A DNA stretch of 64,000 nucleotides, taken from positions 62,001 through 126,000 of the forward strand of contig JAUXSE010000053.1 in NCBI GenBank assembly GCA_030681515.1, written 5' to 3'. Position 1 is the first letter of the stretch. Each line of letters begins with the position of its first letter. A model generated the notes under the pieces. It saw only the letters and a list, made by a program, of their open reading frames with translations. It was not told the origin of the DNA and made no database searches. This DNA is from Geothrix sp. GTDB lineage: Bacteria; Acidobacteriota; Holophagae; Holophagales; Holophagaceae. This document shows positions 31,409 through 41,600 of the stretch, piece after piece. The translations under genes were made by a program, and so were the position numbers.

Positions 31409-32487
31409 CGGTCCCCCACTTGGCGCATGGCCAGTCCGACGACGACGGCTGCGCCGCCGCCGATCTCACGGACCGTCACGGGATCCTCGGTGCGGCCATC
31501 CACCTCGATGAGCTGGAAGGGATTGAACCGGTCCACGGACACGCGGAGACGGTCCCCCAGCACATCCAACAGGCCGTGAATCATGGCCCCGCCCCCGCAA
31601 ACCAGCACGCGGTCCAGGCGGTCCACCTTGAAGCTGCTCTTGAAGAAGTCCAGGGTCCGGGTGAGCTCGTCCGCGAAGGCATCCGATACGGCATTGATGG
31701 ACGGCTGGATCTCCTCGGGCTCGCGGCCCTCCGAGGCCTGGTTCCGCTTCAGCCGCTCGGCCGCTTCGCGACTGACACCCCAGTCCTCCATGAGCTTCTC
31801 GGAATAACGGCCACTGCCCCAGGCCATGTCGCGCCAGAAGACCGACTTGCCTCCGACCATCATGGTGAGGTTGGTGAACGTGGCGCCCATGTTCACCAGG
31901 GCCACGACTTCATCCCGGCCTCCGCCGAGGGTGTTGATCTCATAGGCGTTCTGGACGGCGAACACATCCACGTCCACGACCTTGGGACTGCATCCGGCCT
32001 GGGCGACGCAACTGACATACGCTTCCAGCTTGTCCTTCCGGCAGGCCACTAGGACGACATCCATGTTGCCTTCGCCCGCCCGCTCTTCAATGAGGTAGTA
32101 GTCCAGGGCGTAGGAGTCCAGACCCTGGCCCGCGGGGAAGAAGCTTTCGGCTTCCCACCGGACCGATTCCGCCAATTCGGCCTGGCTCATCAGTGGAAAT
32201 GTCACTTTTTTGACCATCACCTGCTGGCCCGACACCGAGATGGCCACTTCTTTGGCTTTGATTTTCTGTTCTGCCAGAACCTGGCGGATAGCTGACGCCA
32301 CAGCGTTGCTATCCATGATGTCTCCGTCCACGATGGCGTCGGCCGGAAGAGCCACCTGCCCCAGTTTCTGGAGCCGGTAACGGATGTTGCTTCCCTTCCC
32401 CATCTGCTGGAGTTCGCAGACTTTCACAGAGCTGGAACCAATATCCAAGCCGACAAGACTTTTGGTTTTGCTTCCGAAAAGACCCAC
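31405..32487 (-). CDS. pilM: Type IV pilus actin-like protein PilM
   Basis: A 360-residue FtsA/actin-like ATPase of the pilus alignment complex. It shows SLVGLDIGSSSVKVCEL near the start, the phosphate-2 region VNMGATFTNLTMM and VLVCGGGAMIHGL. GTG at 32487 was preferred over an in-frame GTG at 32499 because TGAGG lies six bases upstream and the product then starts MGLFGSKTK, the usual beginning. It heads the pilMNOPQ operon; the 80 bases upstream to the PP2C gene are AT-richer and probably hold its promoter. Confidence 0.94.
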   Translation of the reverse strand: MGLFGSKTKSLVGLDIGSSSVKVCELQQMGKGSNIRYRLQKLGQVALPADAIVDGDIMDSNAVASAIRQVLAEQKIKAKEVAISVSGQQVMVKKVTFPLMSQAELAESVRWEAESFFPAGQGLDSYALDYYLIEERAGEGNMDVVLVACRKDKLEAYVSCVAQAGCSPKVVDVDVFAVQNAYEINTLGGGRDEVVALVNMGATFTNLTMMVGGKSVFWRDMAWGSGRYSEKLMEDWGVSREAAERLKRNQASEGREPEEIQPSINAVSDAFADELTRTLDFFKSSFKVDRLDRVLVCGGGAMIHGLLDVLGDRLRVSVDRFNPFQLIEVDGRTEDPVTVREIGGGAAVVVGLAMRQVGDR

Positions 32488-32566
32488 CGGACGCCTCACT
32501 TGGAGAAATTAGGTAAAGGAAATGGTACCGCTGGAATGGATTAGGTCAAGGTTAACTATGCTTGCG

Positions 32567-33334
32567 TCAGACTTTCTCAGGTTCCCAGCTGACAAGGATG
32601 GCCGTGATATTGTCCTCGCCACCGTGTTCCCTTGCTATAGAAATCAATGATTCTACAGCACTTTGAATATCTGTGGACTGTTCCACGATGTCCCAGATCT
32701 GTTTGTCGCCGATCATTCCTGACAGGCCATCGGAGCAAAGCAAGAGTCGCTCCGATTTTGAAAGTTCCAGCGCCTGAACCTCCACATCCAGTTCCCCCCC
32801 ATTGCCCAGAGCCTGGGTGATGACATTCCGGAAGGGGTGGACCCGGGCCTCCGAGGGGGTCAGGATCCCGCTGGCGACCTGCTCGGCCACCCAGCTGTGA
32901 TCCCGGGTCACCTGGCGGATGCCTTCCGGTCCCAGAATGTAGGCTCGGCTGTCTCCCACATGGGCCAGGGTGATCTTCGGGCCGTGGAAAAGACCCGCAA
33001 CCACCGTGGATCCCATGGTTTCGCGCTCAGGGTTGTGCCGGATGTCCTCCGCGATGGCCTGGTCCGACAGAAGCAGGGCCACCTTCAGGCGGTTCGCGTC
33101 ATAACTCAGGGAAGGGTCATATTCCACGGGCCAGGTGCGGTCCTTTTCGAGGGTCTCCCCCACGAACCGGGCTACGGTCTCCACCACGATCCGGCTGGCG
33201 ACCTCCCCGGCGGCATGACCGCCCAGACCGTCCGCCACCACGAACAGGCCGATTTCAGGGTCCGCCAAATAACTGTCCTCATTGTGTTTCCGGACACAGC
33301 CGATGTCGGTGCTGCCTGCGGCACGAATCCCCAT
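32567..33334 (-). CDS. PP2C-family serine/threonine phosphatase
   Basis: The second PP2C-type phosphatase in the window, 255 residues: KHNEDSYLADPE, VVADGLGGHAAGE, ETMGSTVVAG, HVGDSRAYIL, CSDGLSGMIG and GGEDNITAILV give the full motif set. It resembles the Stp/PrpC type. The start at 33334 follows AAAGGG. It lies between the DnaJ-TPR gene and pilMNOPQ, all on the same strand, so it may act on pilus or envelope signalling, but that is only positional inference. Confidence 0.93.
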   Translation of the reverse strand: MGIRAAGSTDIGCVRKHNEDSYLADPEIGLFVVADGLGGHAAGEVASRIVVETVARFVGETLEKDRTWPVEYDPSLSYDANRLKVALLLSDQAIAEDIRHNPERETMGSTVVAGLFHGPKITLAHVGDSRAYILGPEGIRQVTRDHSWVAEQVASGILTPSEARVHPFRNVITQALGNGGELDVEVQALELSKSERLLLCSDGLSGMIGDKQIWDIVEQSTDIQSAVESLISIAREHGGEDNITAILVSWEPEKV

Positions 33335-33336
33335 GA

Positions 33337-34071
33337 TCAACCCTTTCCCGTCAATCGGCCCCACAGGTCCCTCAGTTGATCCAATAGGCCCGCCGGCGGA
33401 TCGGGAACCTTCCCTTTCTTGCCGGACCCGGCCGAGCCTTTCACCCCCTTCGCGCCTTTGGCTCCCTTGGGTACCGGGGTCCGAAGTTTAGGGTGGTTGG
33501 GAGAGATCTCCCGGGCCAGCTGGAGATGCCGCTGGGCCCGGGCCGCCATGCCCAATGCCTGGAAATGAACGGCCAAGCGGATGTGGCTTTCCACATCCCG
33601 GGGAGCCAGCTTCACAGCCGTTTCGAGCGCCTTCACCACGGCCCGCGGATCACTGCCCTCCCGTTCCAGGATGGAGGCCAGCAGTGCGTGGTACCGGTGT
33701 TTTTCACTGTCCAGCCGGATGGCGTAGTGGATGAGCGCGCGGGCCTGGTCCACCTTGCCTTCATCAAAGGCGGTCTTCGCCAGGGCCGCCCAGTCCTCGG
33801 CTGAGCGTTCCTGGGCCGATTCGGATTCGATGGCGGCAGCAGCGGTGGCGGGCTGAGCCTTCGGCATCTGCTGCTGGAGCGTGAGCCGCTTGCCCGGATC
33901 CTTCAACATGCTGAAAGCCTCGGCCAGCTCTCGGAATTTCGATTCCGCCTCGCTCTTTTCGGCCCCGGTATACCGATCCGGATGCCACCGCTTGGCGAGC
34001 CGATGGTAGGCGGCTTTGATGTCCTCGGGCGAGGCATCCGGTGGAATTTCCAGGATATTGAAGGGGTTCAT
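33337..34071 (-). CDS. DnaJ-domain protein with TPR-like repeats
   Basis: A 244-residue protein with an N-terminal J domain (FNILEIPPDASPEDIKAAY, HPD at residues 30-32) that would stimulate an Hsp70 ATPase, followed by TPR-like helices (WAALAKTAFDEGKVDQARA and HIRLAVHFQALGMAARAQ) and a Lys/Gly/Ala-rich tail. The start at 34071 gives a canonical J domain; an ATG at 34155 would add an unrelated 28-residue extension. It ends two bases before the PP2C start and is divergent from gatA. Confidence 0.85.
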   Translation of the reverse strand: MNPFNILEIPPDASPEDIKAAYHRLAKRWHPDRYTGAEKSEAESKFRELAEAFSMLKDPGKRLTLQQQMPKAQPATAAAAIESESAQERSAEDWAALAKTAFDEGKVDQARALIHYAIRLDSEKHRYHALLASILEREGSDPRAVVKALETAVKLAPRDVESHIRLAVHFQALGMAARAQRHLQLAREISPNHPKLRTPVPKGAKGAKGVKGSAGSGKKGKVPDPPAGLLDQLRDLWGRLTGKG

Positions 34072-34209
34072 GAGGTTCCAGAAAGGGCCCGCGACCAGCG
34101 CATCGAACGGGATGGAAGGACAGGGCTTGAGCAGAGGATGGTAGCCTATTTCCATCCTGAGTGCAGGCCCTGTGCTTCGGAACAGGGTTGATTCCCTCCT
34201 GGAGATACA

Positions 34210-34231
34210 CCCGGGTCACCTCTGACCCGGG
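34210..34231. other. Hairpin in the gatA leader
   Basis: CCCGGGTCA / TGACCCGGG, a nine-bp perfect stem with loop CCTC, about 50 bases upstream of the gatA start. It could be a leader structure or the terminator end of an upstream transcript. No T-box features are visible. Confidence 0.5.
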
Positions 34232-34283
34232 CTGGAAGGGCCTCCGGCTCGATGGCACAGTAGAAGGCTCTGGAGGCACAGGC

Positions 34284-35738
34284 ATGACGGTGAGCACGGC
34301 GGCGGATTGGCGCGAAGGCCTCGATGCCGGCGACCTCTCCTCCGAGGCTCTGGTCAGGGCCTCTTTCGACCGGATGAGGCGCCTGGATGGCCGGCTCCAC
34401 GCGATCCTGGCCATGGACGAGGACCGGAGCCTCCAACTTGCCCGGAGGGCCGATGCGCGGTTGCGGGCCGGAGAACGCTCCCCGGTGCTCGGCCTGCCCA
34501 TCGTTTTCAAGGACAACCTGCACTGGTCCGGTCTTCAGGTCTCCTGCGGTTCCCGGATCCTGGCGGGATACCAGGCCCCCTATGACGCCACCGTGGTGGA
34601 ACGGCTGCTCGCCGCCGGGGCGGTGCCCGTGGCCAAGGCCAACCTGGATGAGTTCGCCATGGGCTCCAGCGGCGAGTACAGCGCCTTCGGTTCCACCCGC
34701 AATCCCTGGGACACAGATCGGGTTCCGGGTGGCAGCAGCAGCGGGTCCGTGGTCGCCGTATCCGCCGGCTACGCGCCCTTGGCCCTGGGCAGCGATACCG
34801 GAGGCTCCGTGCGCCTGCCGGCCAGCTTCTGCAATGTGACCGCCCTGCGGCCCACGTACGGCGTGCTGAGCCGGTATGGCCTGACCGCCATGGCCTCCAG
34901 CCTGGACCAGGTCGGCCCCATCGCCGCCACCGCGGCGGATATCGCCCTGACCCTCGGCGCCATGGCGGGCCGGGATCCCCGGGACAGCACCTCCGTGGAT
35001 CTTCCTGGCATGGACCGCCTGGCCCCCCTGCGACCGGGGAACCTCAGGGGCCTCCGCATCGGGCTGCCCGTGGAATATTTCGGGGACGGACTCGAGCCGG
35101 GCGTGCGGGATCTGCTCGATGCGGCGCTCCAGGTGTTCGCTGCTCAGGGCGCCGAGATCCGGGAAGTCAGCCTTCCCCACACGCGATATGCCATTGACAC
35201 CTACTACCTGCTTTGCACCAGCGAGGTCTCCAGCAACCTGAGCCGTTTCGACGGGGTCCGTTTCGGACATCGCGCCGCGGCCGGGAGCCTGCCGGAGATG
35301 ATCGCCGAGACCCGGGACCAGGGCCTGGGGATGGAGGTCAAGCGCCGGATCCTTCTGGGCGCCTTCTGTCTGTCCAGGGGCTACTACGACGCCTTCTACC
35401 TGAAGGCCCTGAAGGCCCGCACCCTCATCGCCGAGGACTTCCGGCGGGCCTTCGAATCCGTGGACATCCTGGCCACACCCGTCAGCCCGGGCATCGCCTT
35501 CCCGTTCGGGGCCAAGACGGATGATCCCCTGGCCATGTACCTGGCCGATGCCTTCACGGTGACCGCCCCTCTGGCCGGGATCCCCTGCCTCTCCATGCCC
35601 GCGGGATTCACCGCCGGCCTGCCTGCCGGCATCCAACTCATCGGGCCGGCTTTTTCAGATGTCATGCTGCTGGAGACGGCTCACGCCTTCCAGTCGCTCA
35701 CCCGCCATCACCTCGAGACCCCATCCCTTTCCGCCTAG
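34284..35738 (+). CDS. gatA: Glutamyl-tRNA(Gln)/Asp-tRNA(Asn) amidotransferase subunit A
   Basis: Hydrolyses glutamine to supply ammonia for transamidation of misacylated tRNA. The 484-residue product has the amidase-signature triad in the expected spacing: Lys76 in VFKDNL, Ser151 in GGSSSGS and Ser175 in GSDTGGSVRLPA. GGAGG at 34272-34276 sets the start. gatB and gatC are not adjacent. It precedes the E2 gene by nine bases, so the two may be co-transcribed although functionally unrelated. Confidence 0.92.
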   Translation: MTVSTAADWREGLDAGDLSSEALVRASFDRMRRLDGRLHAILAMDEDRSLQLARRADARLRAGERSPVLGLPIVFKDNLHWSGLQVSCGSRILAGYQAPYDATVVERLLAAGAVPVAKANLDEFAMGSSGEYSAFGSTRNPWDTDRVPGGSSSGSVVAVSAGYAPLALGSDTGGSVRLPASFCNVTALRPTYGVLSRYGLTAMASSLDQVGPIAATAADIALTLGAMAGRDPRDSTSVDLPGMDRLAPLRPGNLRGLRIGLPVEYFGDGLEPGVRDLLDAALQVFAAQGAEIREVSLPHTRYAIDTYYLLCTSEVSSNLSRFDGVRFGHRAAAGSLPEMIAETRDQGLGMEVKRRILLGAFCLSRGYYDAFYLKALKARTLIAEDFRRAFESVDILATPVSPGIAFPFGAKTDDPLAMYLADAFTVTAPLAGIPCLSMPAGFTAGLPAGIQLIGPAFSDVMLLETAHAFQSLTRHHLETPSLSA

Positions 35739-35747
35739 GAGCGAATC

Positions 35748-37082
35748 ATGGCCTTTGACGTCGTCATGCCCCAGATGGGCGAAAGCATCGCCGAGGCCAC
35801 CGTTCTGAAGTGGCACAAGCAGGTGGGCGATGTCATCGCCAAGGACGAGACCCTCTACGAGATCAGCACGGACAAGGTGGACGCGGAGATCCCCGCCCCG
35901 GCGGCCGGAACGCTGATCGAGATCCTCGTGGACGTGAACCTCACCGTTCCCGTGGGCACGGTGGTGGCCCGCATCGGTGACGCCTCCGAAAAGCCCAGCG
36001 GAGGTGGAGCCCAGGCCATCCTGGCCGCGGCCACTCCCGCCGCGGGGCCCATGGACGCGCCAATCCCCCCGATGATTCCCGAGGACGAGAACAGCCTCGA
36101 AGGCCGGCTGAGGTCCAAGAGCAGTCCCCTGGTCCGCGAAATGGCCCGGCAGCACGGCATTGACCTCACCCGGGTCCAGGGTTCCGGCCAGGCCGGCCGC
36201 GTCACCAAGGAGGATCTGGAGGCCCACCTCGCCCAGGGCCCGGAGGCCCCCCCCGCCCCTGCCTCCATCGCCCCGTCCCTCCCCGCCGTCCATGATCCCT
36301 CCGCGCCGACCATGGGTCTCATGCCCGCTCTGGCGGTGCCCCCGGCGCCCGCCGCGCCCACCTTCGCCGCGGGCGAGCGGGTCAAGGTCGAGCCCATGAG
36401 CCGCATGAGGAAGATCATCGCCGACAACATGGTGGCCAGCCACCGCACCTCAGCCCACGTCTACACGGTCTTCGAGATTGACATGACCCACGTGGCCCAG
36501 TTGCGGAACAAGCACAAGAAAGCCTTCGAGGCCCAGTCCGGCACCAAGCTCAGCTTCATGCCCTTCGTGATGATGGCCGCCTGCAAGGCCCTGCGCGCCT
36601 ACCCCATCGTCAACGCCTCCGTGGACGGTGACAATGTCGTCTACAAGCAGGACATCAACCTGGGCATCGCCGTGAGCCTGGACTGGGGCCTCATCGTGCC
36701 CGTGGTGAAGAACGCCGACATGATGAACCTGGGGGGCCTCGCCCGCAGCCTCAACGACCTGGCCGAGCGCGCCCGCGCCAAGCAGCTCAAGCCCGACGAG
36801 ATCAGCGGCGGCACCTTCACCATCACCAACCCCGGCGTCTACGGCGATGTCTTCGGCCTGCCCATCATCAACCAGCCCCAGGTGGCCATCCAGGGCGTGG
36901 GCGCCATCGTGAAGCGCCCCGTGGTCATCACCGGCCCCGATGGCACCGATTTCATCGCCATCCGCCAGATGATGTTCAGCAGCCTGGGCTTCGACCACCG
37001 GATCATTGATGGCGCCATCGGCGACTTGTTCATGGCCTTTGTCAAGAAGGAGCTGGAGACCTCGACCTTCGGCCTGGAGTAG
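35748..37082 (+). CDS. 2-oxoacid dehydrogenase E2 (dihydrolipoamide acyltransferase)
   Basis: Core enzyme of a pyruvate, 2-oxoglutarate or branched-chain 2-oxoacid dehydrogenase complex. The 444-residue product has a lipoyl domain with the modified Lys43 in ISTDKVDAEI, a Pro/Ala linker, a peripheral-subunit-binding domain (SSPLVREMARQHGIDL), a second Pro/Ala linker and the catalytic domain ending with FDHRIIDGAIGD (HxxxDG). Substrate specificity cannot be told from sequence alone, and E1 and E3 are not in the window. Its last 36 bases plus the stop and eight more are duplicated downstream. Confidence 0.95.
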   Translation: MAFDVVMPQMGESIAEATVLKWHKQVGDVIAKDETLYEISTDKVDAEIPAPAAGTLIEILVDVNLTVPVGTVVARIGDASEKPSGGGAQAILAAATPAAGPMDAPIPPMIPEDENSLEGRLRSKSSPLVREMARQHGIDLTRVQGSGQAGRVTKEDLEAHLAQGPEAPPAPASIAPSLPAVHDPSAPTMGLMPALAVPPAPAAPTFAAGERVKVEPMSRMRKIIADNMVASHRTSAHVYTVFEIDMTHVAQLRNKHKKAFEAQSGTKLSFMPFVMMAACKALRAYPIVNASVDGDNVVYKQDINLGIAVSLDWGLIVPVVKNADMMNLGGLARSLNDLAERARAKQLKPDEISGGTFTITNPGVYGDVFGLPIINQPQVAIQGVGAIVKRPVVITGPDGTDFIAIRQMMFSSLGFDHRIIDGAIGDLFMAFVKKELETSTFGLE

Positions 37083-37195
37083 AACGCCGGATCATCCGAC
37101 ACGATCAGCGGAGAGGTCTCGCGTATCGCCCCGCCAGGGGTGATACCGAGAAGAAGGAGCTGGAGACCTCGACCTTCGGCCTGGAGTAGAACGCC
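37044..37195 (+). repeat. Exact 45-bp duplication of the E2 gene 3' end
   Basis: Bases 37044-37088 (last codons, TAG stop and eight following bases) recur identically at 37151-37195. The 62 bases between contain the hairpin GTATCGCCCC / GGGGTGATAC at 37123-37146. Sequence after the two copies diverges immediately. Confidence 0.97.
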
Positions 37196-37210
37196 CGCAA
37201 CGCGGGCTAT

Positions 37211-37240
37211 CGGAAAAGTGGCCGAAAGGCCGCTTTTCCG
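37211..37240. terminator. Bidirectional terminator between the E2 gene and dnaB
   Basis: CGGAAAAG-T-GGCC pairs with GGCC-G-CTTTTCCG across a GAAA tetraloop, one G-U type mismatch. A and T runs on both sides fit rho-independent termination for both convergent genes. Confidence 0.85.
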
Positions 37241-38629
37241 TCAGGCGTAACTCGCTGTCTCCCGCACCATCTCCCTGTACATGGCGAACTCGCCCTGGAA
37301 ATGCAGTGGGATGACGGCGGTAGGGCCATTCCGGTGCTTGGCCACGATCAGCTCGGCTGTGTTGAGCTCGTCAGAATTGTCTGAATCCTGGTTGGCCGAG
37401 GGCACCATCTTCCGGTGGATGAAGGCCACCATGTCCGCGTCCTGTTCGATGGCGCCGGAATCGCGCAGGTCGCTGAGCTGGGGACGCCCACCTTGACGGT
37501 GTTCGACTTCACGATTCAGCTGGGAAAGCACCACCACGGGGATGCCGAAATCCTTGGCCATGAGCTTGAGGCCCCGGCTGATCTCGCCTATGCGGACGGC
37601 CTCGTTCTGTTTCATGCCGCGGCTGCCCTCGGGGCTGCTCAGCAGCTGCAGGTAGTCCACGATGACGAACTCCACCCGCCGGTTGCTCTGGCTGCCCTGC
37701 TTCACGATCATGTTCTGGATCTGGGGCACGGTGATCGAGGCCCGGTCGCAGATGAACAGCGGCATCTGGACCAGTTCATCCCGCGACTTCATCACCTGGT
37801 CGAGCCTCCCGCTGGCCCGGCCCGACTGCAGATCCTTCATGTTTGTCTGGCTTTGCGCCGCCAGCAGACGCATGAAGACCTCCTCGTGACTCATCTCCAG
37901 ACTGAAGAAGGCGCCGCAATGTCCGGGACGGCCGTCGCGCTCCTGGGCGGCCCTCAGAACCCAGTTCAGCGCCAGCGCCGTCTTGCCGATGCCCGGCCGG
38001 GCGGCCAGCACGATGAGGTTGCCGGGCTGGAATCCCTGGGTCAGTTCGTCGAAGCGGGTGAATCCCACGCGGACGCCCGGAGAGAGACGGCCTTCCATCC
38101 GATCCGCCAGGCGCTCCATGGTGTCGTCCGCGACGGCCTGGATGGACAGCAGCCCCTTTGCCTTGGCGTCCCCCTGGGCGAGGTGGAAGAGGCTTTGCGC
38201 GGTCTGGTCCACCAGGACTTCCGGCGACTCGTCCTCCTCGGCGGCCTGGCGCACCAGCTGGGCGCCCAGATGCACGAGCCGCCGCAGCTTGGCCTTGCGA
38301 CGGATCACGTCCGCCAGGATTTGCGGCCGTTCCACATCCTCGCCCGCCAGCAGTTCCACCAGGCCCGGGTAGCCGCCCACCTTGTTCAGGCTGTCGTCCT
38401 GGTCCAGCGCGTCCTTCAGGGTGAGGGAGTTGACCTCGACCTGGGCCTCGATGAGGGTTTTCAGCGCCCGGAAGACCGCCCGGTGGGCCGGATGGACGAA
38501 GTCCTCCTCAGTCAGGGTGAAGACGGCCTCGCTGGCCACGAAGCCCGCCCCCGGCGCACAGCAGGTGGCCAGGAAGGATCGCTCCGCGTCAATATCCTCC
38601 GGAAGCCGTTCCGGAAGCCAATCCGCCAT
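37241..38629 (-). CDS. dnaB: Replicative DNA helicase DnaB
   Basis: Hexameric fork helicase, 462 residues. The N-terminal domain begins DIDAERSFLATCC, followed by the RecA-like motor with Walker A ARPGIGKTALAL, FFSLEMSHEEV, VIVDYLQLL and VLSQLNREVE, and RDSGAIEQDAD. AGGAG lies six bases before the ATG. It overlaps neither neighbour; the large lipoprotein gene lies upstream on the same strand. Confidence 0.97.
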   Translation of the reverse strand: MADWLPERLPEDIDAERSFLATCCAPGAGFVASEAVFTLTEEDFVHPAHRAVFRALKTLIEAQVEVNSLTLKDALDQDDSLNKVGGYPGLVELLAGEDVERPQILADVIRRKAKLRRLVHLGAQLVRQAAEEDESPEVLVDQTAQSLFHLAQGDAKAKGLLSIQAVADDTMERLADRMEGRLSPGVRVGFTRFDELTQGFQPGNLIVLAARPGIGKTALALNWVLRAAQERDGRPGHCGAFFSLEMSHEEVFMRLLAAQSQTNMKDLQSGRASGRLDQVMKSRDELVQMPLFICDRASITVPQIQNMIVKQGSQSNRRVEFVIVDYLQLLSSPEGSRGMKQNEAVRIGEISRGLKLMAKDFGIPVVVLSQLNREVEHRQGGRPQLSDLRDSGAIEQDADMVAFIHRKMVPSANQDSDNSDELNTAELIVAKHRNGPTAVIPLHFQGEFAMYREMVRETASYA

Positions 38630-38647
38630 CGCCGCTCCTGCCGAAAA

Positions 38648-41600
38648 CTAGAGTCCCGGAGGAGTGTACCCGCCGCCGTTCGCATCCACAAAGATCGGGT
38701 TGGTCACGGCGATGGGGTAGATGCCCTTCATGATCTTGTTCCAGGGGGTGCCAGGCAGGTAGGCGCCCGCGGTGCCCAGGGGCACGCCCGCCTCGACGAC
38801 GACCCAGGCATCGGCGCCGCCCGAAGGCATGGGCACCGTCACCGTGGCCGTCCAGAGACGGAAATCCGTGCTGGAGGCCGTGAAGCTCCCCATGGGGACC
38901 AGAATGGGCGTGGTTGAACCGTTGACCACCACCCGTACCTCGTCCACGGGAACCCAATCGGGGCGGTAGAGGGAGATGGCCAGGGTCACGCTGGAGGCAG
39001 GTCCGGAAACCAATCCCCCGGGGCCCACGCCGTTGATGGACACATCGAGCATGGGCCCCGTGGACGCCACCGCCGCACCGCTGCGCAAGGCGTTCAGCAC
39101 CGGGCTCAGGGTGTTCTGATCAATGCTGGATCCCAGTTTCAGGTAGGTGCGGGCCAGCCCCACGGGCGTATCGAGACTGAACCGGGCCGAGGACAGGCCC
39201 AGGGCCTTGGTGAAGGCGGCTGGCGTCTGCTGCTTCAGGATCGCGAACCAGTCGGCCCGGACGGCCTTGAATTCCGTGAACCAGGCGCTGGGATCCGCGG
39301 GATCGCAACCCTCGGCCCGGATCAGTTCGATGGCATCGAAATCCCCCTGGCGCTTGCCGAGGGACACCGGACCCGTCTGAGTCCACCAGGCATTGACGCC
39401 CGTTCCAAGGGCCACCGTGCGATCCAACCCCCGCACGGTGAAGAGGCCCCTGGGACCGCGCGGGTGATGGATGACCGTGAAGCCACCTTCGGCCTGGGCG
39501 ATGAAGTCCGCGAGGGTCCAACCCTTGGACGGGCGGGCCCCGCCATTGCGGTCCATCGTGGGGGCGGGGGTGAAAAGGGCCGTGGTGAACCCGTCGGCCA
39601 GGTCGGAGCTCCGTGCCCCGACCACGAAGGGGTCGTTCCCGATGGGAGCACGCTGGGCGTCGGTGATCAGCGGGATGTCTATCTCGGCCCGGAACTCGGC
39701 GCGGAGGGCTGACGCGTCCGTGTGGACATCCTCCTCGGTGCGGGCCACGACCTGGACTCCCTCGGCCACTGCCGAACTCAGCATCTCGCCCGGATTGAAC
39801 CCGCCGGAGGTGGCCTGGGTGGGGCCCGGAACATCAAAGCTGGTCCACCCGATAGGCAGGCTCGCCGGAGTCACGACGAAGCCGTGCAGGACATCCTGCT
39901 GGCCATCGTGGGCCTTGACCGGCAGCGAATCCAGGTAGGAAAGCGGCCCGCGGGTAGCGTAGGCCAGATAGTCCCCGGGGGCGAAGTACATCACGGCCGT
40001 GGAAGCCATGGCCCCGAAGGCGCCCCCGAAGACCTGGTTTCCCGCCGTGTAGTGGTAGGCGCCATAGTTCGCCGAGACGCCGGATTTTGCCTTGTAGACC
40101 TCGCTGTAGATGCTCGACAGCCGGCGGATGCGCTGCATGTTCGGATCGGCGATCCCGCCGAGCCCCTGGAAGGTGAGCCGGAGGGGGTTCAGGCCGCCAT
40201 ATTCAAGCGTTCCCGACTGGCGGGCATGGAAGCCATGCGCGGTCAGCTTGCCCCGGACCACGTTTCCCGCCGCGTCCGTCACCTCCGCCCGTTCGGGGCT
40301 CAACGCCTCCGCCACACTCCATATCTGGGTCGTGGAGGGCGTGATGGGGGTGGGCAGGAGGGGCCTGGAGGCATCCAGGACATTGGTGCCGAGATACAGC
40401 GGGGCGCCCTGCTGGGCCGCGTTCCGGACTGACAGGCGGTAGCGCTGGCTCTGACCGGTGACCAGGTCGGGAATCACGGGGAGCAGCAGTCCCACCGGGG
40501 AAATCCCCGCGGCGATATCGCTCGGCTCCCCCCACTCCACCCGCTCCAGGCGCCAGTTGGCCGGGTCGCTGGCGGGATTGGCGGCATCCGCGGGGTCGAA
40601 GACCGTGACGGGACCGGGGTAGGTGTACCGCTCGAACTTGAACTCAGTCTGGAGGGGGCCGCCGCGCAGGGCCGTTCCAAAGGAGCTGAAGGCCAGGTAC
40701 CCGATATTCTCGCCCCGGAAGCCGGCCCTGGCCGCGACCATCTCGCTGAAGACCGTGGTGGTCTGGGCCGGGAGCAGCCCATCGTAGCTGCGGCCACTCA
40801 CCACGTAGAGCCGGCGCCGGTAGGTGAGGGACTGGCCCGCCGGCAGGCTGGCCGCGGCGGGACTTCCCACCACGAGGCGTCCGGGAAAACGGGGACGGCT
40901 TTCCGACAGGGCCTGCTGGGGATCCGATGCCACCAGCACGGAATCCACATCCAGCGGCAGGAGGCCCAGGGTCGCGTGGGAATCCAGGGTATTGCCCGCC
41001 GATTCGGCGCCCATGAGGGCCACCATGGGGGCGATCACGCTGCTGGTGAGGGGAGCCGTGAAGTCCGATCCCGGGATCTCCACCCCCCAGGTGTTGAGGG
41101 GTGTGCCCGTGAACGTCGAGACGGCGGGCACCACGAACCGGAATCCACCCCCGCGCTGGGAAAGGAAATCGCCCACGCTCCGCAGGGGAAGGACCGCCCC
41201 GCCGTCATTGGCCAGGGTGGTTTCCAGCGTGAAGAAGGTTTCCCCTTTGTTCAGGGAGATCCGGTGGACCACGGACACCCCGGTCACGCGGCCCTGGGTG
41301 TCGGTGGCCACCCCCAGTTTCCCTTTGGGATCGAGCAGGTAGCCCCGCATCTCGAGATGGGCGGAATTGATGCCGGTACCGGGGAGGAACCGGTCGAAGA
41401 CCAGGGGCAGGTCGGGATCCTGGTTCGCCACGGGCCCGAACCGCTCCACCATGTCCATGGGCATGGAAACCCGCTTGAAGCTCTGGTCGAGCACGATGCT
41501 GCCCACATCGAGCACGGCGCCACCCGAAGCCGCGCCGAACTGGCCCTCCCGGTCGCCGAAGGCCGCGCCATCCACGGCCAGCTGGACGGAATCGTTGCCC

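Noticed and set aside
34161-34283. T-box or other tRNA-sensing leader before gatA
   Set aside because: Only one nine-bp hairpin is present; no T-box sequence or antiterminator alternative can be seen.
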